From Cymbidium sinense (taxonomy: Eukaryota > Streptophyta > Magnoliopsida > Asparagales > Orchidaceae): a stretch of 64,000 nucleotides of DNA. The stretch is taken from positions 148,109,601 to 148,173,600 of the forward strand of contig CM038221.1 in assembly GCA_021442155.1 (NCBI GenBank), written 5' to 3'. Positions 22,811 through 33,776 of the stretch are shown here, piece by piece (within the stretch, counting starts at the first letter, position 1; each line of letters begins with the position of its first letter). A program made the translations under genes and the position numbers. The notes below the pieces were generated by a model. That model was not told where the DNA came from and made no database searches. It worked only from the letters and a program-made list of their open reading frames with translations.

Positions 22811-23731
22811 CGATGCTTTGACAAGTCAAGTTATACATGAAGTCCGTCGAATTCGGCTCATGAGCTTGACTCGACTTATGACGCTTGCATGGAGATCAAC
22901 ACACCCTTGATATATAAGCAATGAAAACAACAATTTCCAATCGAGGCATTTATGGAATGCATCACTGAAGGCACTTCTCGCATAGTTTCTTTAAGAATCT
23001 CTCTCAAGTTTCACTCAAAATCTCTCTTAGATATCTCTCAAAATCTCTTAAATTTTCAATTGAAATACCTTCAGATTCATCTCAAAATCTCTTTTAAGGA
23101 TTTCTCTTCAATTTGTTTTATAAATATAATGGATCCTTTTAAATTTTGATTCTCTTTTACACTCTCAAACTCTTGCACCAAATGTCTTAGGATTCTAGCT
23201 TTTTTTATTGATGGGATAAGTTCATAAGGCCATAGCTAAAGCAAGGTTTGCTCATTATGAAGATAAAGCATAAGTTGGGTGTGATTCCGAAATATAATAC
23301 CACTCATCTTGACTTAGTACTAACAAATAAGGCTCAATATCTAAACTATTTAGCATATTATTGAAGTGACATGAGATAGCGAAAGAAGTCGCCATCAACT
23401 TCTATTGCTAATGATCCATAATAATCTAGCTTGTCCTATTGATGTCCATAGTATACTTTACTATATAAATGCCTTTATAATGGGTGTATCTCAACCTTAT
23501 ATGTGGCACATCATTAGCACTAGCTTGATGGACTTACATGTACTTGGGAAATCTTTCTTAGTTTAGTGGAGTTCATTATATACTTGAGGAAGCACTTATT
23601 GATCTTGTGAGATTTTCATCATGGTCTAAATATTTTCTCAAAAGGTACAAAAATTCAAGGAGACTAATTGCACATTCATTATAACATTCAATATACAACC
23701 AATTTTAACCTTAATTAAGACACTATAATTA

Positions 23732-23785
<54 letters not shown>

Positions 23786-25726
23786 CAATACTTATCACCA
23801 ATCATCAAAGCTTCATAATATCAACACAATAATTTAACCTCCTAGACCAAGGGTTGTCACATTGATGAACATAAAGAATCACCTCTATGTTTATAAAGCT
23901 CATTTGAATGTTATAGGTGGTTCTTCTAGAATATCTTCTAATACTTGAGCCTATAAGAATCTTACCTCTTAAAGTTTTTTTCCTCTTAATTATTTTTATT
24001 TTCTACATCAAATCAATCACTTTAACACCTATGGAAAGTCTACCACTGCCTCACCATACTAGGCATGGGTTTATGATCAAACCACTATAAATCTCATGTT
24101 CTTACTCTTTGCTACCTCGGGCTTTGTTCTTCTTACATTGAGTTTCATTTTTTTACTTGATTTTAATAAAGTATTATAGTCATACTAGATTTTCTCTCAC
24201 TCTCTTTCAAACATTGCCCATAAATAATTTTAAATTTTTCCATTAACATTTAGTGTAATATATAGAAATAAACAATACATCATATCAAAAAAATAATAAT
24301 AATAAAAGCAAAGAAAAGGAAAGAAATCCAAAAACTCTCATGATTTACTCAGCACACTACTCGAGCTTAGAGAAGGCTTTGGGTTTAATGGCTTCATCAC
24401 ACAAAGCTAACATTTTTTTTTATTTATCATGCATGCACGCAAAGCTAACTTGATGCTCACTTTAAAATAATATAAGACTAGATTGCTAGTCTTATAGAAC
24501 TTGCGGGATTGACTTTTCATTATTAATTTTCACCTATCTTTCTACATCTCACACCTCATTTACTTCTTCTAACTAGAAGAAGAGAATTATCATCATCAAT
24601 AATACACTTGCATATGCACCATTCTCTGCTCTTTGCCCTTAAGGTGTGTCTCATCTTCCATAGCCCCATTTTTCCTTCACTTCGAAATCTTAGAGGAATG
24701 CTTGCAGTTTAAATCCCTTTATCTTGAATCTTAAAGGGACCACTAATCTTGACAATGATGAATATACTTACAAGAGTGTGATGTTCTTGTATAAATTTTA
24801 TGACACTATTACATGTCACATTCTCATCAACACTCTTAAAGGTTTTACACATATATTGTTCAACTTCTTACATCCCTTTAATATTGACTATGTAGGCTTT
24901 CTCCTACTCTTTGCTCACATTTTGTAGCAATGAAGAGATTGGCTAAGAACTCTTATTCTTGGTTCTATATTCAAAAGAATAAAGGGAATCACTATGACTT
25001 TTCATCATAATTTCAAGAGGGTTAACCATGAAGTCACTTGTTATGACATGAACATGGGGCAACTTTCACTATGGGGAACCTTTTGAACCATTTTAAATTT
25101 TTCTTTCTAAAACCTTCTCTTGATTATGGAGGTTACACCATAAAGCTCAAATTTTATCAGTATTAAGGAGCATATGATTCTTGCAAAATAACTTAGGTTT
25201 AAAGTATAATCTTACTAATGAAAAATGATATAGAATGTTAAAACATACCAAAATACAATGAAAGTTAGGAGAAGCTTTGATAAAGATGAGCTTGAAATGA
25301 AATCTTCTTCCAAAAGGTGGGTTTCCTCAAAGTAAAGGTTAGCCGTTAAAAGACCTATGTCAAAATGCCTAAATTTATTAGGTCATAAGCATATGAATTT
25401 TATAACTACAAAAACCTTGATTAGGATGTTGACGCTTGCTTATGATTGATCCCTCACACGAATTTATTGAAAGCCAATATCTCATAGGTTGGATAGATAA
25501 ATTAATTTTGGTATATTTTAGTTTCTTTAATGCTCAAAGGCCCAATCTCTTGGATTTTCATTAGGGTGTTGTATTTGATTTTAACATATTAGTTCTTTTA
25601 ATGATAATTTAACCTAAGCATGTGCATCATGTTCCTGTAATTGTTTTCTCATGATTGAAAATTTCTATGCATTAGAAAAAAATAAAGATATTGTTCTAGG
25701 ATGCTTACACAATGAAAAAAAATTAG
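22811..25726. other. AT-rich DNA without recognised genes
   Basis: 22970-23110 has a loose reiteration of CTCTCAAAATCTCTT. 23140-25726 looks like decayed repeat DNA, but no domain, terminal repeat or second copy was recognised. The 67-codon stretch at 24724-24927 (+) has no identifiable homology. Confidence 0.4.
23734..23783. repeat. (TA)n microsatellite, about 50 bp
   Basis: An uninterrupted AT/TA dinucleotide run. Confidence 0.97.
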
Positions 25727-25804
25727 CACTACAATAAAATTGAGGTGCCTAAACATTAAGTTTTAGTCACATATTGGTTTGTGATTAATATAATATCTTT
25801 GATC

Positions 25805-25871
<67 letters not shown>

Positions 25872-25930
25872 AACCATAATTTTATAAAATGTGGCTAAAT
25901 AATTATCTTTATTGATAGATAGTCTAGGTA
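25727..25930. mobile_element. Possible CACTA-type transposon end with internal (TA)n
   Basis: CACTACAATAAAATT at 25727 resembles the CACTACAAGAAAA terminus of plant CACTA (En/Spm) elements, followed by TTTTAGTCACATATTGG, similar to sub-terminal repeats of that group. A (TA)n run at 25809-25866 lies inside. The opposite terminus was not found, so only an end or a derived small element can be claimed. Confidence 0.35.
25809..25866. repeat. (TA)n microsatellite, about 58 bp
   Basis: An uninterrupted TA run. Confidence 0.97.
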
Positions 25931-28345
25931 GAGGGGCGGAATCAACCATAAGTTTCATGAGAGTCAAATTTATATGTTATGACAAAGGACAAAAAAATAT
26001 TTAGCTGGGGTGGGGGGCTCTTCTTCTTCCTATATTTCTTTTTGTTGTTCTCCTCCTTGTTCATCTTCAGATGAATAACTTTATTGTCCTTCTCTTTGTG
26101 CGTTTGTAGGGACATTTATTACTGGAGCTGAGCAACGGTGCTGAATATAAAAGTGTGTATCATGCTAATCAATTCCTGGTTCAACCATATAAACAGCCTC
26201 AACTCCTATGATCTCTTTTTTCATTTTGATCGTCTTCATCTTCTTCCTCTTCAGTAGAGATTGAAGATCCATCTTCTACTCGCTTTAGTGAAGACTCTTC
26301 TTCATAAACATTGAATTCAGGTTCAAGTTCACTGGATTCATGTTGTTGATGGTGTTGAGCAGAAAGTTCATCTATATGTTTCACCATATAGACGACTTCT
26401 ACATCGTCATCCTCTTCTTGCACATGGATTTCAGATCGATGCTTCCAGAATCTCGTCTGGAAAACAAAATTTTCTTTTCTTCATTGGGGAGCGATCAAAG
26501 TCAACTTTCTTTCATGGGGCTGAATCTGATTGATGATGGGATCACCTAGAGGATTCTCCATGGTGTCGACCATCATAAGTTTTATCATGAGCAACCCTTC
26601 TTTTAGGTATCCACTTCTAATGAGTTATTTTTGAGGTGGATCTCTGAATATGTGCATCAGATGTCACACCTCTCTCATTCTTCAAAGGAATTTCATCACG
26701 AGGCTTTGGCCTCCATATCTACCCTTTTGTCATGACCTTTTGACAACAGATTCTTGGACATGCGGTCCAAGTGTGAAATATGCTCTCATGCTGCTTTGTT
26801 GACTAGTTACTGTAAGAGATGAAACTTCATTGGTGGAACCTCAGTATTTTCAATCATCACAGGCCCTGAAATTTTCTTTTCATTAAGCCTCTTTCCTTGG
26901 CTACATTAAAACATTGTGTATTCTCAGATATATTTCAAATCTTCTCATGTGTTGGTTAATGTTATTTTTAAATTGTTTCTTGCAATGAGTTTATTTTTTT
27001 ATACATTTTAAATTGTTAAAGTTATTATTAGAAATATAATTTATATAATATTGTTTGTTCACTGTAAGTAGATCTTGAGCCCTCAACTCAAAGATTTCTT
27101 CTTCTTCGACTTATAATTCCTTCATGAGGAAGGCTCACAATCATTTTATATACGAAAGATTTAGTTGGAAAATAGTTTTGAGGCATCAAAGATACTGTAA
27201 TGACTTCTTCATCATGGGGTTTCATAATTTATATTTCAAAATCAAGATTTCTTTTTTAACCTCCTTAACAGAGGATAGTTGCATGGATTGGTGAGCATAT
27301 GTGTAGAATTTTAAAATGCAAGAGGCCTTGTTATTTTTATAAAAATATGTATATTGAATGATTCAACATTCTTGATGATGGCATTAAATAAATGGATGTC
27401 TAAACTATGCCCAAGTCAACAATGAAAGGAGTGTTTTAGATCCATTCTACATAAATTAAAGATGGAGATTAGTAATCAACAATTATCATTTATCCACACT
27501 TTCAATATGAGGTACTACATAATAGATAATGATGTAATAAGAATACATATATAATTATCATTCAACATAGAGCATTATACATTAATAATTTGAGTTTATT
27601 ACTCATTTAAATTATAAATTTTTTTATTCAATTTAATTTTCAAATATTTTATTGCTACTTATATATATATAACTACCAAGATGGAAAAGAAACATGTCTC
27701 AAATTCGCCAAATCTACTTTTCAAAAATTCACGTCGCCTCGATGAAATGAGAGTAATTTAGTATCGAACTCTTTTTAGAATAATGATTGTTATTGTGGAT
27801 AAATAAGACACTACCTAAAGATTTCGCCCTCATTTGGTGAGGACTTTAGATATGATTCCAGGTTTTCTATTACAACACCTAGTTAATTACATCTCCAATC
27901 GAGAGAGAGCTTTATTAACTCCATTTATCGCTAATTGTTCATATATGTAGCAAAAAAAATTTGGGTTTGAAATTTAATAAAATTCATTTTCTTATGCTTA
28001 AGCATATGGTTATCAACAAGCCAATCAATCATGGTTGACCATCCATATCATGATCTACCACTTATCGAGAGGTATCACCCAACCCCAAGGATCCTTTCGA
28101 ATGTTGCATCCTTAAGGATAAATTTTTGTAATCTATTATGATATTTGTCAAAGATAATCAAGTCCACTCTAGTAACAATCCTTATGCCTTATATATATCC
28201 CATGATCTACAACTCTCAAAAAACATCTTGAAACTTTATCTATAGCTCCTGTAATATAATAGCCTAATAGCCAAACCACCATACTAGATCAATAACTTCA
28301 TATGTAGTCATATAGATCATGTGGATAGAGGACACTGGCTATGCT
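25931..28345 (-). mobile_element. Decayed copy of second-family gypsy gag leader and LTR end (minus)
   Basis: From about 26660 to 28345 this follows 10985-12960 in order and orientation: TCACACCTCTCTCATTCTTC, then TCATGACCTTTTGACAA, GGAACCTCAGTATTTTCAAT, ATTCAACATAGAGCATTATA, and finally the LTR-end motifs (GACACTACC, GAGGACTTTAGAT, GTGGATAGAGGACAC). It is about 290 bp shorter because of many 1-5 base losses. The PBS is destroyed. At 26199-26423 an acidic 74-codon minus-strand stretch (Glu/Asp-rich) may be gag-pol linker. It is cut on the right by the LINE at 28347. Confidence 0.7.
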
Positions 28346-28349
28346 CAAT

Positions 28350-28910
28350 TACTCTCTCCCATAATTTTAATGTATGACACATTAACTTAATTCCTCTATA
28401 ATTTGAACACTCTTGTACATCACCTTTATTCTTAAATATAGAACCAAACTCTTTCTCCACTCATCACATCTTTTAGTCTTAAAATAACATTAAAAAGATT
28501 TGTAAGCCAAGAAATTCCTTGATCTCCTAAACATTTCCACACTTCTATTGGAATATCATCGTCTACTGCTTTTCCACATTTCATTTTCTTTAAAGCTTCT
28601 CTAACTTCAGATTTACTAATACAATGATAAAAATAAAATTCTCTATTTTATTTAGGGTATTAAGGTTGCTAAAATCAATCGTACATTCAGATCCTTCATT
28701 GAAAAGTTTATCAAAATATCACATCCACCTATTTTCAATATCCTTTTCTAAGAAAAGCATTTTATTATCTTCATCCTTAATACACCTCACTTGAACTAGG
28801 TCTTTACTTCTCCTGTATCTTTGGTTGGCTAACTTATACATACATCTTTCACCTTCTTTGGTATCTAATCTATTATATAAATCACTAAAAGCTAAATTTT
28901 TTTGCATCAT
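28350..28910 (-). pseudogene. LINE linker and N-terminal reverse transcriptase
   Basis: 28719-28910 (63 codons) reads AFSDLYNRLDTKEGERCMYK, then ANQRYRRSKDLVQVRCIKDED, matching the LINE linker (DLY..LDTKEGE...YK.A..R.R...D..QV.CIKDED). Further on, SEVREALKKMKCGKAVDDD, IPIEVWKCLGDQGISWLTNL and, after frameshifts, NYRGIKLMCHTLKLWERVIE match the first RT motifs (GKA.GPD.IP.E.WK, NYRGI.L.....K..E..I). The GPD of the first motif is DDD. Stops and frameshifts interrupt the frame. Confidence 0.8.
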
Positions 28911-29915
28911 ATATTGCTTTCTTATAATCTTTATAGGCCACTTTATATATTTCCCAATTCTCCAAGTTTTTACATCTAAATCAAATTTTATAATAATGCT
29001 TCTTATTTTTTATCTTTTCTTGAACACTCTGACTCCACCACCAACTATTTTTATTAAAAGAAGCTTTTCCTTTTGATTCTCCAAGCATATTTTTAGCAAC
29101 TTGCTTAATTTCACTTGTTACTTTTTCTCACATAATATTAGCTTCTTTATGAACATCCCAAATTCTAAGCTCTTGTAGCTTGCTCTTAAAAATATTTTTA
29201 TTTGTGTTCTTTAAGTGTCTCCATCTAATCCTAGGATAATAATTTAATTTATTTTTCCTCTTACAATCTTTCATCTTAAAATCTAAAACTAACAATCGAT
29301 GTTGGGTACTTAAACTTTCACTTGGAATGACCTTACAATCTTTACAATCTAAACGATCTATTTTTCTCAATAGAAAATAATCAATCTGTAATTTACTATA
29401 TCCATTTTTATATGTAATAATATGTTCATCTCTTTTCTTAAATAAAGTATTAGCAACTATAAAATCATAAGCTAAGGCAAAATCTACTATAGTCCTACCT
29501 TCTTCATTAGTCACTCCAAATCCATAACCACCATGAACACTTTTAAAATCTTCTACCACTCTACCAACATGTCCATTTAAATCTCCTCCAATAAATACTT
29601 TTTCTTCAAGAGGTATCTTTTGTATTAATCCCTCTAATTCATTCCAAAATTTTTTCTTTTGAGCTTACATCCAAACCTACTTGAGGAGCATAAACACTTA
29701 TAACATTGATAATCTTAGTATCAACAATAATCTTTAAAGCTATAATTCTATCTCCACATCTATTAATATTTATAACATTATCCTTCAAACTTTTATCTAT
29801 AATCACACCTACACCATTTCTAGTTTGACTTCTACCTGAATACCAAAGTTTAAAACTTAAACTATCAATCTCCTTGGCCTTCTCCCCAACCCAAATTTAT
29901 TAACGAGCTGTTAAT
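28911..29915 (-). pseudogene. LINE endonuclease domain (partial)
   Basis: The longest open stretch is 29128-29559 (143 codons): VHGGYGFGVTNEEGRTIVDF, then ALAYDFIVANTLFKKR, HIITYKNGYSKLQIDYFLLR, DCKVIPSESLSTQHRLLVLD. The QIDYFLL and STQHRLLV.D blocks hold the conserved Asp and His of the endonuclease active site. Upstream in other frames come RNGVGVIIDKSL, VISVYAPQ and IGGDLNGHVG-like sequence. The missing N-terminus would hold the first catalytic residues. In a live element this enzyme nicks the target DNA for reverse transcription. Confidence 0.8.
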
Positions 29916-31299
29916 TTATTGTGAGTCTCATTTAAAATTTCTAAACTATTTTTTTATTGTGTAATATGAGTTATAAAACATGATGTATGTGCACATCTAA
30001 AAGTCTTGGCTATGCTCATCAACAAACTACTTGGTTCCACCATAAATCATTGTTGCATAAGATACAACATAATCCAATAATTCATTAAAGAGCTTTAGTT
30101 ATGCTTGCCAACATGTTACTTAGCTCCACCATAGGTCTCTTATGAATCTCATTTGATTTCTTCTCTCTTTTTTTAAACATGACACTCAACAAATTTTCTA
30201 TGATTTTAGTTTTACATTGAAATGCAAACACAGATAGACCTTGAAAGTGTAGCATTCATGACTATTGACAAGTCATCAAGTTATGCTTGTGAGTAAGCTA
30301 TTGAATCTTTCATAGTCATTTATTTTGAGTTTGAATCAATCTAGCTCTTTTAATATATAATATTATTTGAATCCTCGTAAAGTTTTATTCATGCTCATCC
30401 GGACATCATCGCATTTCATATAAGTCTTTGCATATGATATCAAAGTCTTCTATGAATATTACTTGTGTTTAATAATGAGCTTTCAAATCCTTTATATGTA
30501 CTATATAGGTTCTACTTATGCTTAATTTTATTCTTCATTCTCCACTTCGTTCAGCCTATAAGATAGCACAAATATTTGTTGGAGGTTTTCACTTGTATCC
30601 TTTAGTGAGCATTCAAACTTATTGTAAATCTCATTCGAGTTCTTCTGGGATTTCACCTATTTGTCCAACGAGGGTTGTAGCAGAGTCCAATTGTACATTT
30701 AATAGTCATGAGTATACTCATTGGCTATCCGATCATGTTCTTATTTGTAGGTGATTTTCCAAGTCCTTTGTGATCCAGATTTGCTTTTAATCTTTGTTTA
30801 AAGATGATCTTTCAAGTTTATTATACACTATTTTCTTTATAAGCTTCATTTGAATTCAGTTATTACTCATATGCGAGCTATTGGGTCCCATGTCAGTTCT
30901 AATTTTGGTAGCCTTCTAGCATCATCCCCATAGGGGCTACTGAGTCCCCCGCTCATCGATTACAAAGAGCGTATGAGTGGTATAAATCACAAGTCTTCAT
31001 TTTCTATACCATGCTATAAAGAGCATGCATAGGTTACCTGCACAAAAAAAATCATGTAATTTTCCCCATCACGTCACGAGTGTCGCCTACAAATTTTTCC
31101 CCATGCTATAAAGACCGCATACGGGTTTCGCTTGTCGCGCCAAATGCACTGCATATAGGATTTGAGTAGGATTTAGTTTACACTATGCCAAACAACAAGA
31201 ACTATAGTTCTAAATCCTATAGAACTTTGCCTTATCTCCTCCATATTTTACCCAAAGTTCTAGATTGGATGAATTCCAGTAATGGGTTGCTCAACTTGA
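29916..31299. other. AT-rich repeat-derived DNA, no gene
   Basis: Loose repeats of TTATGCTTG/TATGCTCATC followed by TTCCACCATAG are seen around 30000-30150. At 30930-31140 there are gypsy-LTR-like phrases (CCCCATAGGGGCTACTGAGT) and two copies of CATGCTATAAAGA followed by GCATA (about 31010 and 31103). The 78-codon stretch at 30518-30754 (+) has no recognised domain. Confidence 0.4.
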
Positions 31300-31993
31300 A
31301 ATCCTCTTGGCCCATTATCTCCTTGGGCTCTATACAATAAATGGAAAAGGGAGGTGGAAGAGAAACTTAGCTGGGTTGAATGGTCACTAGATTTGATCAA
31401 GATTCAGGATAGATTTAACTTAAATCTAGCCAATGATAATCTCTAAAGCCAGTTTAGCATGGAAAAATCTAGGAATGCAGTTGATAGGCAGAGTCACATA
31501 ATTTAGGCAAATTGAGGCACGTACGAAGTGGAAGTGAAGGTAGCAGAAAATTTGAGATTGAAGGATGGGATTTCGCTAGCTGCCTATGTCAGCTGGAGAT
31601 AGGATGTCATGAGATTTGGAGCTGCCATAGTGAGGATGAGATTTTCCGCTTCGACTTCTCGTGGAGTTGCCAGGTTTTCGTCTAGAGAAAGGAAGCGGAG
31701 AGGTAGGATGGCGTAGGATTTGAACGGGGAGGAGAGAGTTCTGTGAGAGAAGGCCAAAGAGGAAATTAGATCGCTCAGCTAGGCAGTGCGTGCAACTGAT
31801 CCACTTGCGAGGGACGAGACACGAGCTCACATGGGCTTCTTGGCTCGTGCGACTAGGAGGAAGGAATGGATGAGAGGGAGTTTGATGGCCTTCCTCATCC
31901 AAAGGAAAATGAGAGAGGGGGAGATCAAAGGAGTTCATTTCAATGAGAAAGAGGAAGAGGAGGCTGGTTTTCATCCATTTTCCTTGCATGTGT
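31300..31993 (-). other. GC-richer island, third of three, interrupted by the giant element
   Basis: The composition shift resembles 15601-16360 and 21180-21990; the minus strand is CT-rich and 5'-UTR-like. The 137-codon minus-strand stretch (31576-31989) is Ser/Pro-rich without a domain and is not called. The island ends abruptly at the LTR terminus at 31994, which suggests the giant element inserted into it. Confidence 0.4.
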
Positions 31994-33767
31994 TGGTTGA
32001 AAAATTCCTATAAGGGAGTCACCTTCAAATCTATGTGGAGAAATGAAAGAGGTAACACCTATATAAAAATTCATCTTGGTAAGATGCCACGTAGATCCGT
32101 AGATGTACTTATTCAGGTGATCGAAAATATCATTAAGGAAATAGTGTACTATCTTGAGAGATAGAAATCACTACCCTTTAATAGAACCAATCACCTCAAT
32201 AAGGACTCCTAAGGATGATGGGTCTGCATATGTACCAAAGATTCTTCCCCTACTTTACATGAGAAAGTAAAGCAAGGTTTATTTTAAACCGAGTTCATTA
32301 AGTTCCCTACAGGGGCAAGTCCACATAGTTAATTACATCCTAAGGGACGGGATCCCTTAGGAAAACTCTCGATTAAGGTAAATGATTGTTGTCTCTGAAG
32401 ATTTTAATAAGAAGGACTATCAATCGATTGGTTTATGTTTGAAGATCAAATAGGATTGATCAAAAGATGGAGTTATTATCGAAGCCAAAATGGAAGATAA
32501 GTAGGAGATTCCCATGATGCTAGGAAACCTAGTGAGCATCTCAGACTATCCTATAGTTGGGCTTTACATTTTAGAAATTGATTTAGTTTGTTTGAGTTGT
32601 ATTTTCATTAGAAATTTAGGACTTAAGATTTCTTAACACAAGATTAAGGAAATTCCTAAGAGGTGAGGAATTATGCTTATGGCCCACAAAAGGGAGAAGT
32701 AACCTCATAACCTAAATCTAGAGAGCTTCAACGAGGGCCAGAAGCTCAACCTAAATCTAAGGAAAAAAATGAGTAATTAGTTTGCCTCCACAAGAGAGGA
32801 CAAACCACCCGACAGCTTAGACTTATGACCGCCTAGGAGTGGCCGCCAACTAACTCCTCCTATGATTTTATATACATGTAGGCAAGCCTTTATGCTTATG
32901 CAAGATAGCTAGGTTGTTATTTATTAGAAAGAGACTAAGTCCTTAAGTTCACTCCCTAAAGAGACTAGATCATGTAAAAGGCATGCTTCAAATGACCTAA
33001 ATCTAATGCAATTCAAATTTTATTTTATTTCATTTTGGACAATTATTTTGACTCAGGCTAATAGGATTTTTATGAATAATGCATGAGAAATTAGATTATT
33101 GGCCAAAATCGAGAAGGAGAGGAGGTGAGTTTCCACCACTACTCTCTCAAAGGTCAAGGAAGTTCTCGGCAAAGGTGGAAGCCCTCCAATCAAGAGTGAA
33201 ATAAGATGCATTTGTGCATGATATTATAAAGAAATGCTCATCCAGTTAAGGGGTTGCTAATTCTTTTATCTTGATTTTAAACCTAAGCTTTAGGTGAGGT
33301 TATGAGTTGTTTAATTTTAATTTGAATTATTAAGTTGGGTAAAAGATTTATTTTTCCTAAAGAGTCTAATCCACATCCAGCCATACATAAAGTAAGGAAG
33401 AAACTAGAAAATCATGCCACTTAATGCAAAAGCTAAACAAATCATCAATCAATTTATAAAGCCAAATCACAAAAGAAATAAATGGCTGTGGTGCACCACA
33501 CAAACCCAAAAATATCAAACATGGGTAGCAGAGCTCTATCCTTATACAACCTGAATTATAAATGAATTAAATTACAATTAAGCAAAGGAATTCATTGTTA
33601 TGGGGGTCTTCAAGCTTTATTCTTCTTTCTTCTTCTTTTCTTCTTTTCATCTTTGGTTCCTCCTTTGGATGGTTGGAAGGTGGATGATCAAAGGCTTCAC
33701 ATGGTGCATAAGATAGGATCTTATGACCAATGGTCATCCTAATCCCACAACAAATCATTCCAAAATC

Positions 33768-33776
33768 CTAGTTATA
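33768..33776 (-). promoter_or_regulatory. Mutated TATA box of the 3' LTR
   Basis: The minus strand reads TATAACTAG, where the other two LTR copies have TATAAATAG (46869-46877 minus, 54086-54094 plus). Confidence 0.5.

Larger units (their letters stand above)
28347..29915 (-). mobile_element. LINE retrotransposon fragment (RTE-type, minus strand)
   Basis: The minus strand encodes, in order, the C-terminal half of an apurinic-type endonuclease, the linker to reverse transcriptase, and the first RT blocks. The protein is of the kind annotated in plants as craniofacial-development-protein-2-like, which belongs to RTE-clade LINEs (family knowledge; the clade is inferred). The 3' half (RT catalytic core and tail) is missing at 28347, where second-family LTR sequence begins, and the endonuclease N-terminus is missing near 29915. 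Loss of the 3' side is unusual, since LINEs normally truncate at the 5' end, so a later rearrangement or insertion is likely. Confidence 0.8.

Noticed and set aside
25931..28345. Considered as an independent host gene because of the acidic frame at 26199-26423
   Set aside because: The neighbouring sequence is collinear with the gypsy relic at 10985-12960, and acidic low-complexity linkers are usual there.
30518..30754. 78-codon plus-strand frame
   Set aside because: No domain, lies in repeat-like DNA, and no homologous copy was seen to support it.
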